Origin: CAYTOF01 sp964439435
GTDB taxonomy: Bacteria; Bacillota; Clostridia; Oscillospirales; QAMX01
Assembly (NCBI GenBank): GCA_964439435.1
Contig: CAYTOF010000018.1
Coordinates: 1-32,931 of the forward strand
Direction of reading: 5' to 3'
DNA: 32,931 nucleotides
This document shows, piece by piece, positions 15,963 through 23,169 of this stretch. The translations under genes and the position numbers were made by a program. Numbering within the stretch: the stretch's first letter is position 1; the number at the start of each line of letters is the position of its first letter. Below the pieces are notes generated by a model. The model was not told where the DNA came from and did no database searches. It worked only from the letters and a program-made list of their open reading frames with translations.

Positions 15963-18281
15963 ATGCAAAATCTCGACTTAAACGGCACATGGTCTCTCTA
16001 TTACTTGCCAAATAAAAAACTCTCTGCGGCACACATCGATGCCGTCGGTTCCCATGAGCTGAAAGCTCTTGACACACCCTGTATCGAGGCAACGGTTCCG
16101 GGCAACGTTGAGCTTGACTTCATGCGTGCCGGTCTCTTGCCTGATTTGTTTTACGGAGAAAATATCCTTCTGGCACAGGAATATGAGGCCCACCATTATT
16201 GGTATGCTAAGACTTTCGACTCATCTCATCCATATACCCAAGACGATTATTTGATATTTGACGGCATCGACACCGTCTGTGAGGTGTTTTTAAACGGTGT
16301 TCTCATCGGACTCTCCGACAACATGCTCATCCCCCAAGAATTTTTACCCTCTTCGTTAAAAGAGGGAGTCAATGAGCTGTTGGTGCATATCTTTCCCTCT
16401 GTGCTGGAAACACGCAACAGGGATTTCGGAGCCGGTTCCAGTGTGGCTCTCCCATATAACTACGAATCCCTGATGCTGCGAAAGGCAGCTTATATGTATG
16501 GCTGGGACATCTGCCCTCGAATTGTATCCGGCGGTTTGTGGCGCGGCGTACGGCTTGAAAGAAAAAACTCCGAGCGCATTTTGGAGATCTACCCCTATAC
16601 CGAAAACATCGGAGAAAACGAAGCGAGCATCTGGGTATATTATAAAATCAGAATAGAGGGCGACGATATCCGCTCCTACTCCCTAAAACTTGCGGGCAAT
16701 TGCCAAGATTCCTCCTTTGAGCGCACATTCCCTCTGTGGCATACGGAGGGCAGGTTAAATTTCGTCATAAAGAGCCCATATCTCTGGTGGCCCAGGGACA
16801 TGGGCGATGCCGCCCTCTATGCCCTCTCCGCTACTCTTATGCATCAAAACAAAGAGATCGACAGCGAAAACCTCAACTTCGGCATACGCAGCATATCCCT
16901 GAAACGCACAAGTGTCACAGACAATGACGGCAGCGGTGAGTTTTGCTTTTATATAAACGGGAAGAAATTCTTCGCCCGTGGCACAAACTGGGTTCCGCTG
17001 GATGCCTATCCCTCAAGGCACGGCCAAAGATTAGAGCAGGCGCTTGAACTTTTATATGACTCCAACTGCAACATCGTCAGATGCTGGGGTGGCAATGTCT
17101 ATGAATCAAAAGCCTTCTATGATTTTTGTGACCGGCACGGCATAACCGTATGGCAAGACTTTGCCATGGGATGCGCCATTTATCCGCAGACATCGGAATT
17201 TTGTGACTCTCTGGCAATTGAAGTCGAATCCGTGGTCAAAAATCTCCGCAACCACGCCTCCATCATATTGTGGGCGGGCGACAACGAATGTGACGCCGCC
17301 TATCAATGGTCTGCCCTAAGGCGCAATCCCAACAGAAACAAGCTCACGCGACAGGTGATTCCGGATGTCCTGGAGCAACACGACCCCTTCAGGCCATATC
17401 TGCCCAGTTCTCCGTATATAGACCAATATGCCTATGAACACAATCTGGAGTCCATGATACCGGAAAACCATCTCTGGGGACCGCGGGACTACTATAAAGG
17501 CCCTTTCTACTCCAATGCACCGGCTCACTTTGCCAGTGAAACGGGCTATCACGGTTGCCCCTCACCTAGGTCTGTTGAAAAGTTTATCTCACCCGACAAA
17601 CTGTGGCCTTGGAAAGATAACGCCGAGTGGATTTTGCACGCAAGCTCCCCGGAAATCTCCACAAAGGCCGCATATGCCTATCGCATCCCGCTCATGGCCT
17701 CTCAAGTTGAAACGCTGTTTGGAAAGACTCTGGACAAGCTGTCTGCCTTTGCCCTTGCCAGCCAAATCTCCCAGTCTGAGGCCAAGAAGTTTTTCATTGA
17801 GCGTTTTCGCATGGGCAAATGGCGGCGCACAGGGATTATCTGGTGGAATCTGCTTGACTGTTGGCCTCAGTTTTCAGATGCCGTTGTGGACTATTATTTC
17901 ACAAAAAAACTTGCCTACCATACAATAAAACGCGTTTCCGCCCCCGTATGCCTGATGCTTTCAGAGCCATGCAGCGGCAAAATCACTTTATTTGGAGCAA
18001 ATGAATTCCTTGCTCCAAGGCCCGTGTCCTGGCAGGTGGAAGATGGCGAAACAGGTGAAAAGCTGCTCAAAGGGGATGCCATTCTGCAGCCCAATTCAAC
18101 TGCCCCACTCGGCTCTTTGGATGCTCCAAATCCTGAGGCTTTCCGCTTCCTTGTTGTGAGCTGGACATGCAACGGAGAAAAGGGAAAAAACCACGCTCTT
18201 CTTGGCAAGCCGCCCTTTGATTTGCATCGCACAGTCACCTGCCTTAAAAACGCAGGGCTCTTGGATCTAGAAGGATTTTAA
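15963..18281 (+). CDS. GH2-family beta-mannosidase-like glycoside hydrolase
   Basis: The 772-residue protein has the GH2 layout: jelly-roll sugar-binding domain (about 1-200), immunoglobulin-like domain (about 205-315), TIM barrel from about 325 and a short C-terminal part. The barrel begins FYINGKKFFARGTNWVPLDA, the beta-mannosidase version of the family. It holds the acid/base in WAGDNE (Glu442) and the nucleophile in FASETGYHGCPS (Glu526). NIVRCWGGNVYE is also typical of beta-mannosidases. It would remove terminal beta-mannose from oligosaccharides in the cytoplasm; no signal peptide is present. The C-terminal region is somewhat shorter than in the ~820-850-residue relatives. AAAGGAG precedes ATG 15963; the upstream frame to 15885 runs through the hairpin and is rejected. 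Likely co-transcribed with the preceding hydrolase. Confidence 0.88.
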   Translation: MQNLDLNGTWSLYYLPNKKLSAAHIDAVGSHELKALDTPCIEATVPGNVELDFMRAGLLPDLFYGENILLAQEYEAHHYWYAKTFDSSHPYTQDDYLIFDGIDTVCEVFLNGVLIGLSDNMLIPQEFLPSSLKEGVNELLVHIFPSVLETRNRDFGAGSSVALPYNYESLMLRKAAYMYGWDICPRIVSGGLWRGVRLERKNSERILEIYPYTENIGENEASIWVYYKIRIEGDDIRSYSLKLAGNCQDSSFERTFPLWHTEGRLNFVIKSPYLWWPRDMGDAALYALSATLMHQNKEIDSENLNFGIRSISLKRTSVTDNDGSGEFCFYINGKKFFARGTNWVPLDAYPSRHGQRLEQALELLYDSNCNIVRCWGGNVYESKAFYDFCDRHGITVWQDFAMGCAIYPQTSEFCDSLAIEVESVVKNLRNHASIILWAGDNECDAAYQWSALRRNPNRNKLTRQVIPDVLEQHDPFRPYLPSSPYIDQYAYEHNLESMIPENHLWGPRDYYKGPFYSNAPAHFASETGYHGCPSPRSVEKFISPDKLWPWKDNAEWILHASSPEISTKAAYAYRIPLMASQVETLFGKTLDKLSAFALASQISQSEAKKFFIERFRMGKWRRTGIIWWNLLDCWPQFSDAVVDYYFTKKLAYHTIKRVSAPVCLMLSEPCSGKITLFGANEFLAPRPVSWQVEDGETGEKLLKGDAILQPNSTAPLGSLDAPNPEAFRFLVVSWTCNGEKGKNHALLGKPPFDLHRTVTCLKNAGLLDLEGF

Positions 18282-18293
18282 AGCCATAACTAA

Positions 18294-18334
18294 AATGGCC
18301 TTGCCTCTGTTTTTAAAACAAAGGCAAGGCCATT
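18294..18334. terminator. Bidirectional terminator between convergent genes
   Basis: A 13-bp perfect stem AATGGCCTTGCCT / AGGCAAGGCCATT (18294-18306 with 18322-18334) lies between the convergent GH2 and MscS genes. On the minus strand the stem is followed by TTTTAG. The plus strand lacks an immediate T run. Confidence 0.7.
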
Positions 18335-18377
18335 GTGTATCTCCGCTTTTTTGGGGTAATGCATTTATTTTATCGGA

Positions 18378-19727
18378 TTATCCATCGATATCCTGATTGT
18401 CCGCATCGTCGACTGTTATGTCTCTTTTGACGGATTCCGGCGGAATGCTTATCTCCGTTCCATATGGGTTGTTGACAACACAGGGCACCTTTTCCCATCC
18501 GATCTGCTTGCAGGCAAGCAATCGTTTTTCGCCAAACTGCACTATATAGCCATCTCCATCCAGCGCCCTTGTGACGACAATCGGTTGCAGCAGGCCCTTT
18601 TTCAAAATGGATTTGGCAATGCTGTCAATCTCCTGTTGATAAACTCTGTGTATCTCCTCAAGGTCCATCTCTCCGCCCTTGATGTCCTTTATCGGTATGC
18701 GCTTGATTTCCGGCTGTGAGCCCTCCTTTGTGGTGGAGGCTGTTGCCCCGCGTTTAAAAGAATATAGATACGGGATTGTCAAGTCGACATTGCGGTTTGT
18801 CTGGAATTCTTTTGTCGCCAACTTGACTATCTGATGCATGAACTTGGGTCTGTCTGTGGCGTCTGTCATATATCGCACCCGGAAGATCGTTCCATAATCC
18901 CAGGTCTCCGCGCGTATATATGGCTCAGTGCCCGTGGCCTGGATGATATCCGCTGTGGCTGTTCGCGCGGCGCTGAGTATGATAGACTCAACGGTATCCC
19001 AGTCGGAGTCAAAGGTGACGCGGAAAACAACTTCGTCGAGTATGTATGACTGTGCGGACTGTTTTTGTTGATAAGTGGTGTTGATTATCATAGCGCTGAA
19101 CAAGGTCGCATTTGGCACATGCAAAATCCTACCGGAGGCCTCTTCTCCCCCTACCGTTCCTCCGACTTGGTTCAGGGTCAGATACATCGGTGAAAACTTG
19201 ATGATATCCCCCATGAGCCCGTAGTTTGGCAGCTGTATTCTGTCACCGATCTTATACGGTCTGATTATCGTGACCATAATCCAAGCGGCAATTCCGCTTA
19301 CGGGCGCTTGGAGAGACCAGCCCAGCATCATGCCTGAAAAGGCGGACAGGGCTGCGGTGAACTGTGTGAGTTTTCCAAGGACAAAGGCTATTCCGAGGAT
19401 ACCTGCTATGAAGGCCAACGTTTTAAACAATCTTGCGAGCATGGACACTTCGCTCACTGTTCCCTTTTGGGATCTGATGCGCGCATAGGTAACCAGGGTT
19501 GTGAGGCAATAACCAATACCGCAATAGCACACAAATGCCAGATAGAACATGACGCTTGCGGTTTTGCTGCCTTCTGAAAAGCTGTAGATATAGATGCCAT
19601 TTTCATTTAATATCGTGAACAAAATAGCCAAGACTGTAAAGCCCGCCAAAAATCCCAGGGTTTTCCACAGGCCTATGTTTTTGGCCGCAAAGGGAATTTT
19701 CTTCTCCCCACCGTGCTCATCAGACAT
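18378..19727 (-). CDS. MscS-type mechanosensitive channel fused to a ParB-N-like domain
   Basis: Residues 1-160 hold four hydrophobic stretches ending in the MscS pore helix and its exit (GMMLGWSLQAPVSGIAAW ... IRPYKIGDRI). The beta domain (GDRIQLPNYGLMGDI ... LHVPNATL) and the alpha/beta cage domain (about 228-325) follow, as in small-conductance mechanosensitive channels that release solutes on hypo-osmotic shock. Unusually, about 125 extra residues follow. Residues 341-418 read like a ParB N-terminal domain: IKRIPIKDI, then IDSIAKSILKKGLLQPIVV, then the nucleotide-binding motif FGEKRLLACKQIGW and VPCVV. In ParB the equivalent GERR motif contacts the CTP phosphates. The tail is acidic. ATG 19727 has GAGGTG upstream. 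MscS identity is firm; the ParB-like reading rests on motif order only. Confidence 0.88.
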   Translation of the reverse strand: MSDEHGGEKKIPFAAKNIGLWKTLGFLAGFTVLAILFTILNENGIYIYSFSEGSKTASVMFYLAFVCYCGIGYCLTTLVTYARIRSQKGTVSEVSMLARLFKTLAFIAGILGIAFVLGKLTQFTAALSAFSGMMLGWSLQAPVSGIAAWIMVTIIRPYKIGDRIQLPNYGLMGDIIKFSPMYLTLNQVGGTVGGEEASGRILHVPNATLFSAMIINTTYQQKQSAQSYILDEVVFRVTFDSDWDTVESIILSAARTATADIIQATGTEPYIRAETWDYGTIFRVRYMTDATDRPKFMHQIVKLATKEFQTNRNVDLTIPYLYSFKRGATASTTKEGSQPEIKRIPIKDIKGGEMDLEEIHRVYQQEIDSIAKSILKKGLLQPIVVTRALDGDGYIVQFGEKRLLACKQIGWEKVPCVVNNPYGTEISIPPESVKRDITVDDADNQDIDG

Positions 19728-19756
19728 ATTTTCACCTCTGATAATTTGTTGTCTTT

Positions 19757-19784
19757 ATTCTATCACATTTACAGCGGATGTAAA
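19757..19784 (-). promoter_or_regulatory. Promoter of the MscS-ParB fusion gene
   Basis: Minus strand TTTACA (19779-19784), a 16-base spacer and TAGAAT (19757-19762) with an extended TG. It lies 30 bases before the start codon. Confidence 0.6.
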
Positions 19785-19905
19785 GCAGATAAATATTAAA
19801 ACAATATTTCCATATTTGTCCTGCACCTATTTCGCATGCCTTTGCACAACAAACAGGCATAATGCACAAAACATCCTCGATACTTACATGCATTCATGTT
19901 CATTA

Positions 19906-19945
19906 TTGGCATATTTATATAGTTGCATTTATTATATGATATATT
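19906..19945 (+). promoter_or_regulatory. Promoter region of the aromatic operon (exact boxes uncertain)
   Basis: Two overlapping candidates are visible: TTGGCA (19906-19911) with TATTAT at 18 bases (19930-19935), and an extended -10 TGATATATT (19937-19945). Either would start transcription just upstream of the leader-peptide ribosome binding site AGGTG (19958-19962). No other promoter is apparent between here and aroF. Confidence 0.45.
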
Positions 19946-19967
19946 AAATAACTTATCAGGTGTTTTT

Positions 19968-20093
19968 ATGAGCAATCTCTCTACAATCAAAACCCAAAGC
20001 AACGCTTTTGGCTACTATTTTAGCTTTACCTACTTTTACGGTAAGGCTTATTTGGGTTTTGTTAAGAGCGGAATAGATTTGGTTACATCCTGA
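19968..20093 (+). CDS. Phe/Tyr-rich leader peptide of the aromatic operon attenuator (41 aa)
   Basis: ATG 19968 is preceded by AGGTG at 5 bases. The 41-residue frame contains the segment AFGYYFSFTYFYGKAYLGF: within residues 14-31 there are five Phe and five Tyr, and the whole peptide has no Trp. A composition this biased, between a promoter and an intrinsic terminator, is the signature of a leader peptide whose translation senses charged tRNA-Phe and tRNA-Tyr. The downstream operon makes exactly these two amino acids. The peptide itself probably has no other function. The stop TGA (20091-20093) lies 19 bases before the terminator stem. Neither a T-box motif nor any Trp codon is present. Confidence 0.85.
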   Translation: MSNLSTIKTQSNAFGYYFSFTYFYGKAYLGFVKSGIDLVTS

Positions 20094-20115
20094 TATATAG
20101 GAGACAACAAGATCC
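19988..20115 (+). promoter_or_regulatory. Protector and antiterminator pairings of the attenuator
   Basis: Segment 1 (19988-19998, CAAAACCCAAA), just before the Phe/Tyr codons, pairs perfectly over 11 bp with segment 2 (20051-20061, TTTGGGTTTTG), at the end of the codon block. Segment 2 can instead pair over 10 bp (20054-20063 with 20106-20115, two G-U pairs) with segment 3, which includes the first three bases of the terminator's left arm. A ribosome stalled at the first aromatic codons would cover segment 1, free segment 2 and favour the 2:3 pairing, so transcription continues. With ample Phe/Tyr, or without translation, 1:2 and the terminator form. The pairings were traced by hand and no energies were computed. 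Confidence 0.7.
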
Positions 20116-20146
20116 CGCAGCGAAACCCGCTGCGGGACTATTTTTT
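20113..20146 (+). terminator. Attenuator terminator in front of aroF
   Basis: A GC-rich 10-bp perfect stem TCCCGCAGCG / CGCTGCGGGA (20113-20122 with 20128-20137), loop AAACC, then TATTTTTT ending at 20146. It lies between the leader peptide and the aroF ribosome binding site, with no promoter after it, so it must be bypassed for the operon to be expressed. Confidence 0.92.
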
Positions 20147-20158
20147 ATGGAGGTATTT

Positions 20159-21172
20159 ATGGTTATCATATTAAAAGAAAACTCAGACAGCGCACAACTG
20201 GAAAATCTCATTGCATGGCTTGAAACAAAGGACATCAGCATACACAAGAGTGAAGGTGAAAACAGCACCATTTTGGGTCTGGTGGGAGACACATCTGCGC
20301 TGGACATAGACATGCTCCAGGCTCTCTCCATTGTCAAGGATGTAAAGCGCATCCAGGAGCCCTTCAAAAATGCGGGCAGGCAATTTCACCCAAATGACAC
20401 CGTCATCGATGTCAGCGGTGTGCTTATCGGCGGAGGCAATACCACAATCATCGCCGGTCCCTGTTCCGTCGAGTCTCGCGAACAGCTTCTGATGATTGCC
20501 CAAAGCGTCAAAAAATCCGGCGCCAAAATGTTGCGCGGAGGGGCATTCAAGCCGAGAACCTCCCCCTATGCCTTCCAAGGCCTGGGCGCCGATGGTCTGA
20601 CTTTGCTTTTGGAAGCCAAAAAGGAAACGGGCTTACCCATAGTGACGGAGATTTTGGACGCTTCTCAGATCCCCCTCTTTGAGGATGTGGACATCATCCA
20701 AGTCGGCGCACGAAACATGCAAAATTTTGAGCTTTTAAAAGAGCTTGGCAAATTGCGAAAACCCATACTTTTAAAACGCGGTATAGCCTGCACGATAAAC
20801 GAGCTTTTAATGAGCGCTGAATATCTCCTGGCAGGAGGGAATTCAGAGGTTATTCTGTGCGAGCGCGGCATACGCACCTTTGAAACCCAAACACGCTATA
20901 CCCTTGACCTCTCCGCCATTCCCGTGCTGCGTTCACTGTCTCATTTGCCCATTATTGTAGATCCGAGCCACTCTACGGGCAATGCTCGCTTTGTTCACTC
21001 CATGTCCGTGGCGGCAATCGCCGCAGGGGCTGACGGACTTCTCATAGAGGTTCACAATGACCCCGCATGCGCACTGTGTGACGGCCAACAATCCCTCACC
21101 CCTTGGACTTTTGACAGGGTAGCAAAATCCGTCTTTGCGGTTGCCCCCTATGCTTGCAGGGAGCGCATATGA
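20159..21172 (+). CDS. aroF: 3-deoxy-7-phosphoheptulonate (DAHP) synthase, type I-beta with N-terminal regulatory domain
   Basis: This enzyme joins phosphoenolpyruvate and erythrose 4-phosphate, the committed step of aromatic synthesis. The 337-residue protein has an N-terminal ferredoxin-like domain (about 1-68, MVIILKENSD...) as in the Thermotoga enzyme, where it gives feedback inhibition by Tyr/Phe. The TIM barrel (about 85-337) carries AGPCSVES (metal-binding Cys102), GAFKPRTSPYAFQGLG, LLKRG and VDPSHSTG. The start at ATG 20159 has GGAGG 5 bases upstream; the ATG at 20147 is part of the ribosome binding site and touches the terminator. It is the first structural gene of the operon, directly behind the attenuator. 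Its stop overlaps the tyrA start (ATGA). Confidence 0.95.
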   Translation: MVIILKENSDSAQLENLIAWLETKDISIHKSEGENSTILGLVGDTSALDIDMLQALSIVKDVKRIQEPFKNAGRQFHPNDTVIDVSGVLIGGGNTTIIAGPCSVESREQLLMIAQSVKKSGAKMLRGGAFKPRTSPYAFQGLGADGLTLLLEAKKETGLPIVTEILDASQIPLFEDVDIIQVGARNMQNFELLKELGKLRKPILLKRGIACTINELLMSAEYLLAGGNSEVILCERGIRTFETQTRYTLDLSAIPVLRSLSHLPIIVDPSHSTGNARFVHSMSVAAIAAGADGLLIEVHNDPACALCDGQQSLTPWTFDRVAKSVFAVAPYACRERI

Positions 21173-22035
21173 AAAAGCTAACTATAGGTATTGTGGGCCT
21201 TGGGCTTATCGGTGGGTCTTTTGCCAAAGCCCTCCGCGCATATACCCCTCATAAAATTTTCGGTTCCGATATAGACAAAGATGCCCTCCAAGCAGCCAAA
21301 GCAGACGGCGTTTTAGACAGTACCTTCGACACCGCAGCGGTACAGTGCGATATCCTCATCCTGGCGATAAATCCCGAAGACTGCGAAAAATACCTGTCAG
21401 CAAACGCCTCTGCCATAAAGAAAGAGACCGTGGTATTTGATTGTGGCGGTGTAAAGCGGAGTATCTGCCGCCATGGAGCAGAGCTTGCACGGGAATATGG
21501 CTTTGTCTTCATCGGCGCTCACCCCATGGCAGGACACGAACTCTCGGGATACAGCGCTTCCTCTTGCGATCTGTTCAAAGGCGCTTCGATGATTTTGACA
21601 CCGGAAAAGGATACTCCCAGCAGGGTTTTGAGTGATCTTGAAGCGCTCTTTACTTCGATCGGCTTTGCCTGTGTTGTTTCGAGCGATCCGCAAACCCACG
21701 ACAAAATCATTGCCTTTACCTCACAGTTGGCACATATCGCTTCAGGAGCTTTTATACAAAGTAAAACAGCTCTCTGTCACAGTGGTTTCTCCGCCGGCAG
21801 TTTTCGTGATTTGACTCGCGTTGCTTATCTCGACGAAAAAATGTGGAGCGAGCTGTTCCTCTTAAACGCGGACAATCTGTTGGTTGAACTGGACGGACTT
21901 ATCCTGCGACTACAGGCATATAGAACCGCACTCTCAAAAAGCGACAGGGCTGCCCTGATGGAGATCCTGCTTGAAGGCAAAAACATGAAAATCGCAACCC
22001 AAAACAAGACCTCCGAGGTGATATATGAGCCATGA
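21169..22035 (+). CDS. tyrA: Prephenate dehydrogenase
   Basis: This enzyme converts prephenate to 4-hydroxyphenylpyruvate, the Tyr precursor. The 288-residue protein has the dinucleotide loop GLGLIGGS (10-17) and an Asp at the end of the second strand (GSDID, Asp34), which favours NAD over NADP. The catalytic histidine is in IGAHPMAGHE (His118). A C-terminal helical dimer domain follows. No ACT domain is attached, unlike many Bacillus TyrA proteins, so control may rest mainly on the leader and AroF. The start overlaps the aroF stop as ATGA with AGGGAG upstream; an in-frame TTG at 21154 is less likely. It overlaps aroB by 11 bases, pointing to translational coupling. Confidence 0.93.
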   Translation: MKKLTIGIVGLGLIGGSFAKALRAYTPHKIFGSDIDKDALQAAKADGVLDSTFDTAAVQCDILILAINPEDCEKYLSANASAIKKETVVFDCGGVKRSICRHGAELAREYGFVFIGAHPMAGHELSGYSASSCDLFKGASMILTPEKDTPSRVLSDLEALFTSIGFACVVSSDPQTHDKIIAFTSQLAHIASGAFIQSKTALCHSGFSAGSFRDLTRVAYLDEKMWSELFLLNADNLLVELDGLILRLQAYRTALSKSDRAALMEILLEGKNMKIATQNKTSEVIYEP

Positions 22036-23167
22036 GATCATAAGCATCAACGCATCCGTTAAATATGATATACATATCGGATTCAACGGCTTTGAATGTG
22101 TCGGCAGTTTTTTAAAGAGCCTCAATGTTTCAAAATCCATAATCGTGTCCGATTCAAATGTCTTTCCCCTTTATGGCGCCGCTTTAGAAAAGAGCCTTAC
22201 GGAGCTCAATATAGTCTGTGACAGCTTTGTCTTTCTCGCAGGTGAACAGTCCAAAAACATACAAAGCTATGCAGAACTGCTGAGTTTTTTGGCCATGCAA
22301 AACCTCTCTCGAGATGGGTTCATCATCGCCCTTGGAGGCGGGGTCACAGGCGACCTGGCCGGGTTTGCCGCAGCCACTTATCTGCGGGGCATAAGGTATA
22401 TACAAATCCCCACCACACTCCTGGCTGCCGTAGATTCCTCCGTCGGAGGCAAAACAGGTATCGATTTGCCGGCGGGGAAAAACCTGGCAGGCGCATTTTG
22501 GCAACCCTCAATGGTTGTCTGTGACAGTTCTCTCATGAAAACCCTACCCGTCGAGGAGATATACAACGGAGCGGCTGAGGTCATCAAATACGGCTGCATA
22601 AAGGATGCGGAGCTGTTTTGGGAAATTGCCGATGGATCAGTGATGAGAGAGCTTGCTTTGCAAAAGCACACCGGCAAAAACCCTCACAACAAAGAAAAGA
22701 TTTCATCGGATGAGTCATTTTCCCGGGACTTTGAAAAAATCCTTGCCCGTTGCATAAGGATAAAGCAAGCTTGCGTAGAAGAGGACGAGTTCGACCGCGG
22801 AGTGCGCGCACTCCTCAACTTCGGCCATACCTTTGGCCACGCCATCGAAAAACTCTCAGGCTACCAAATAGCGCACGGCAAAGCAGTGGCAATGGGCATG
22901 GTGATGGCTGCAAGGATATCAGAAAGAATCGGTTTTTCCACCGAGAGCTGTGTTAAACCTCTCACGGATGCCCTCACTGCCAACGGGCTGGAAAGCCGTT
23001 GCCCAGCCTTTGAGCCCGAGGCGATAGCCAAAGCCGCCGCTCAAGATAAAAAGAGATCCGGCGACCACATCACACTTGTCTTGATGAAAAGCATCGGAAA
23101 CTGTGCTCTTTACCAAGTGCGTACAGAAAAACTGCCCTCTCTCATCCATATGGGGCTATCGGAGTAA
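22025..23167 (+). CDS. aroB: 3-dehydroquinate synthase
   Basis: This enzyme turns DAHP into 3-dehydroquinate using NAD and a divalent metal. The NAD-binding GGGVTGDLAGF (from Gly104), SVGGKTGID and the metal ligands Glu185 (GAAEVIKYG), His268 (FGHTFGHAIE) and His284 (IAHGKAV) are all present, with the usual 16-residue spacing of the two histidines. Length 380 is about 20 above usual; a polar segment near 212-232 (HTGKNPHNKEKISS) accounts for it. GAGGTG precedes ATG 22025, which lies inside the end of tyrA. aroA starts 2 bases after the stop. Confidence 0.95.
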   Translation: MSHEIISINASVKYDIHIGFNGFECVGSFLKSLNVSKSIIVSDSNVFPLYGAALEKSLTELNIVCDSFVFLAGEQSKNIQSYAELLSFLAMQNLSRDGFIIALGGGVTGDLAGFAAATYLRGIRYIQIPTTLLAAVDSSVGGKTGIDLPAGKNLAGAFWQPSMVVCDSSLMKTLPVEEIYNGAAEVIKYGCIKDAELFWEIADGSVMRELALQKHTGKNPHNKEKISSDESFSRDFEKILARCIRIKQACVEEDEFDRGVRALLNFGHTFGHAIEKLSGYQIAHGKAVAMGMVMAARISERIGFSTESCVKPLTDALTANGLESRCPAFEPEAIAKAAAQDKKRSGDHITLVLMKSIGNCALYQVRTEKLPSLIHMGLSE

Positions 23168-23169
23168 AT

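Noticed and set aside
19950..20146. T-box or TRAP-type leader for the aromatic operon
   Set aside because: No T-box core sequence or specifier stem and no series of GAG/TAG triplets was seen; the leader peptide plus competing stems explains the region better.
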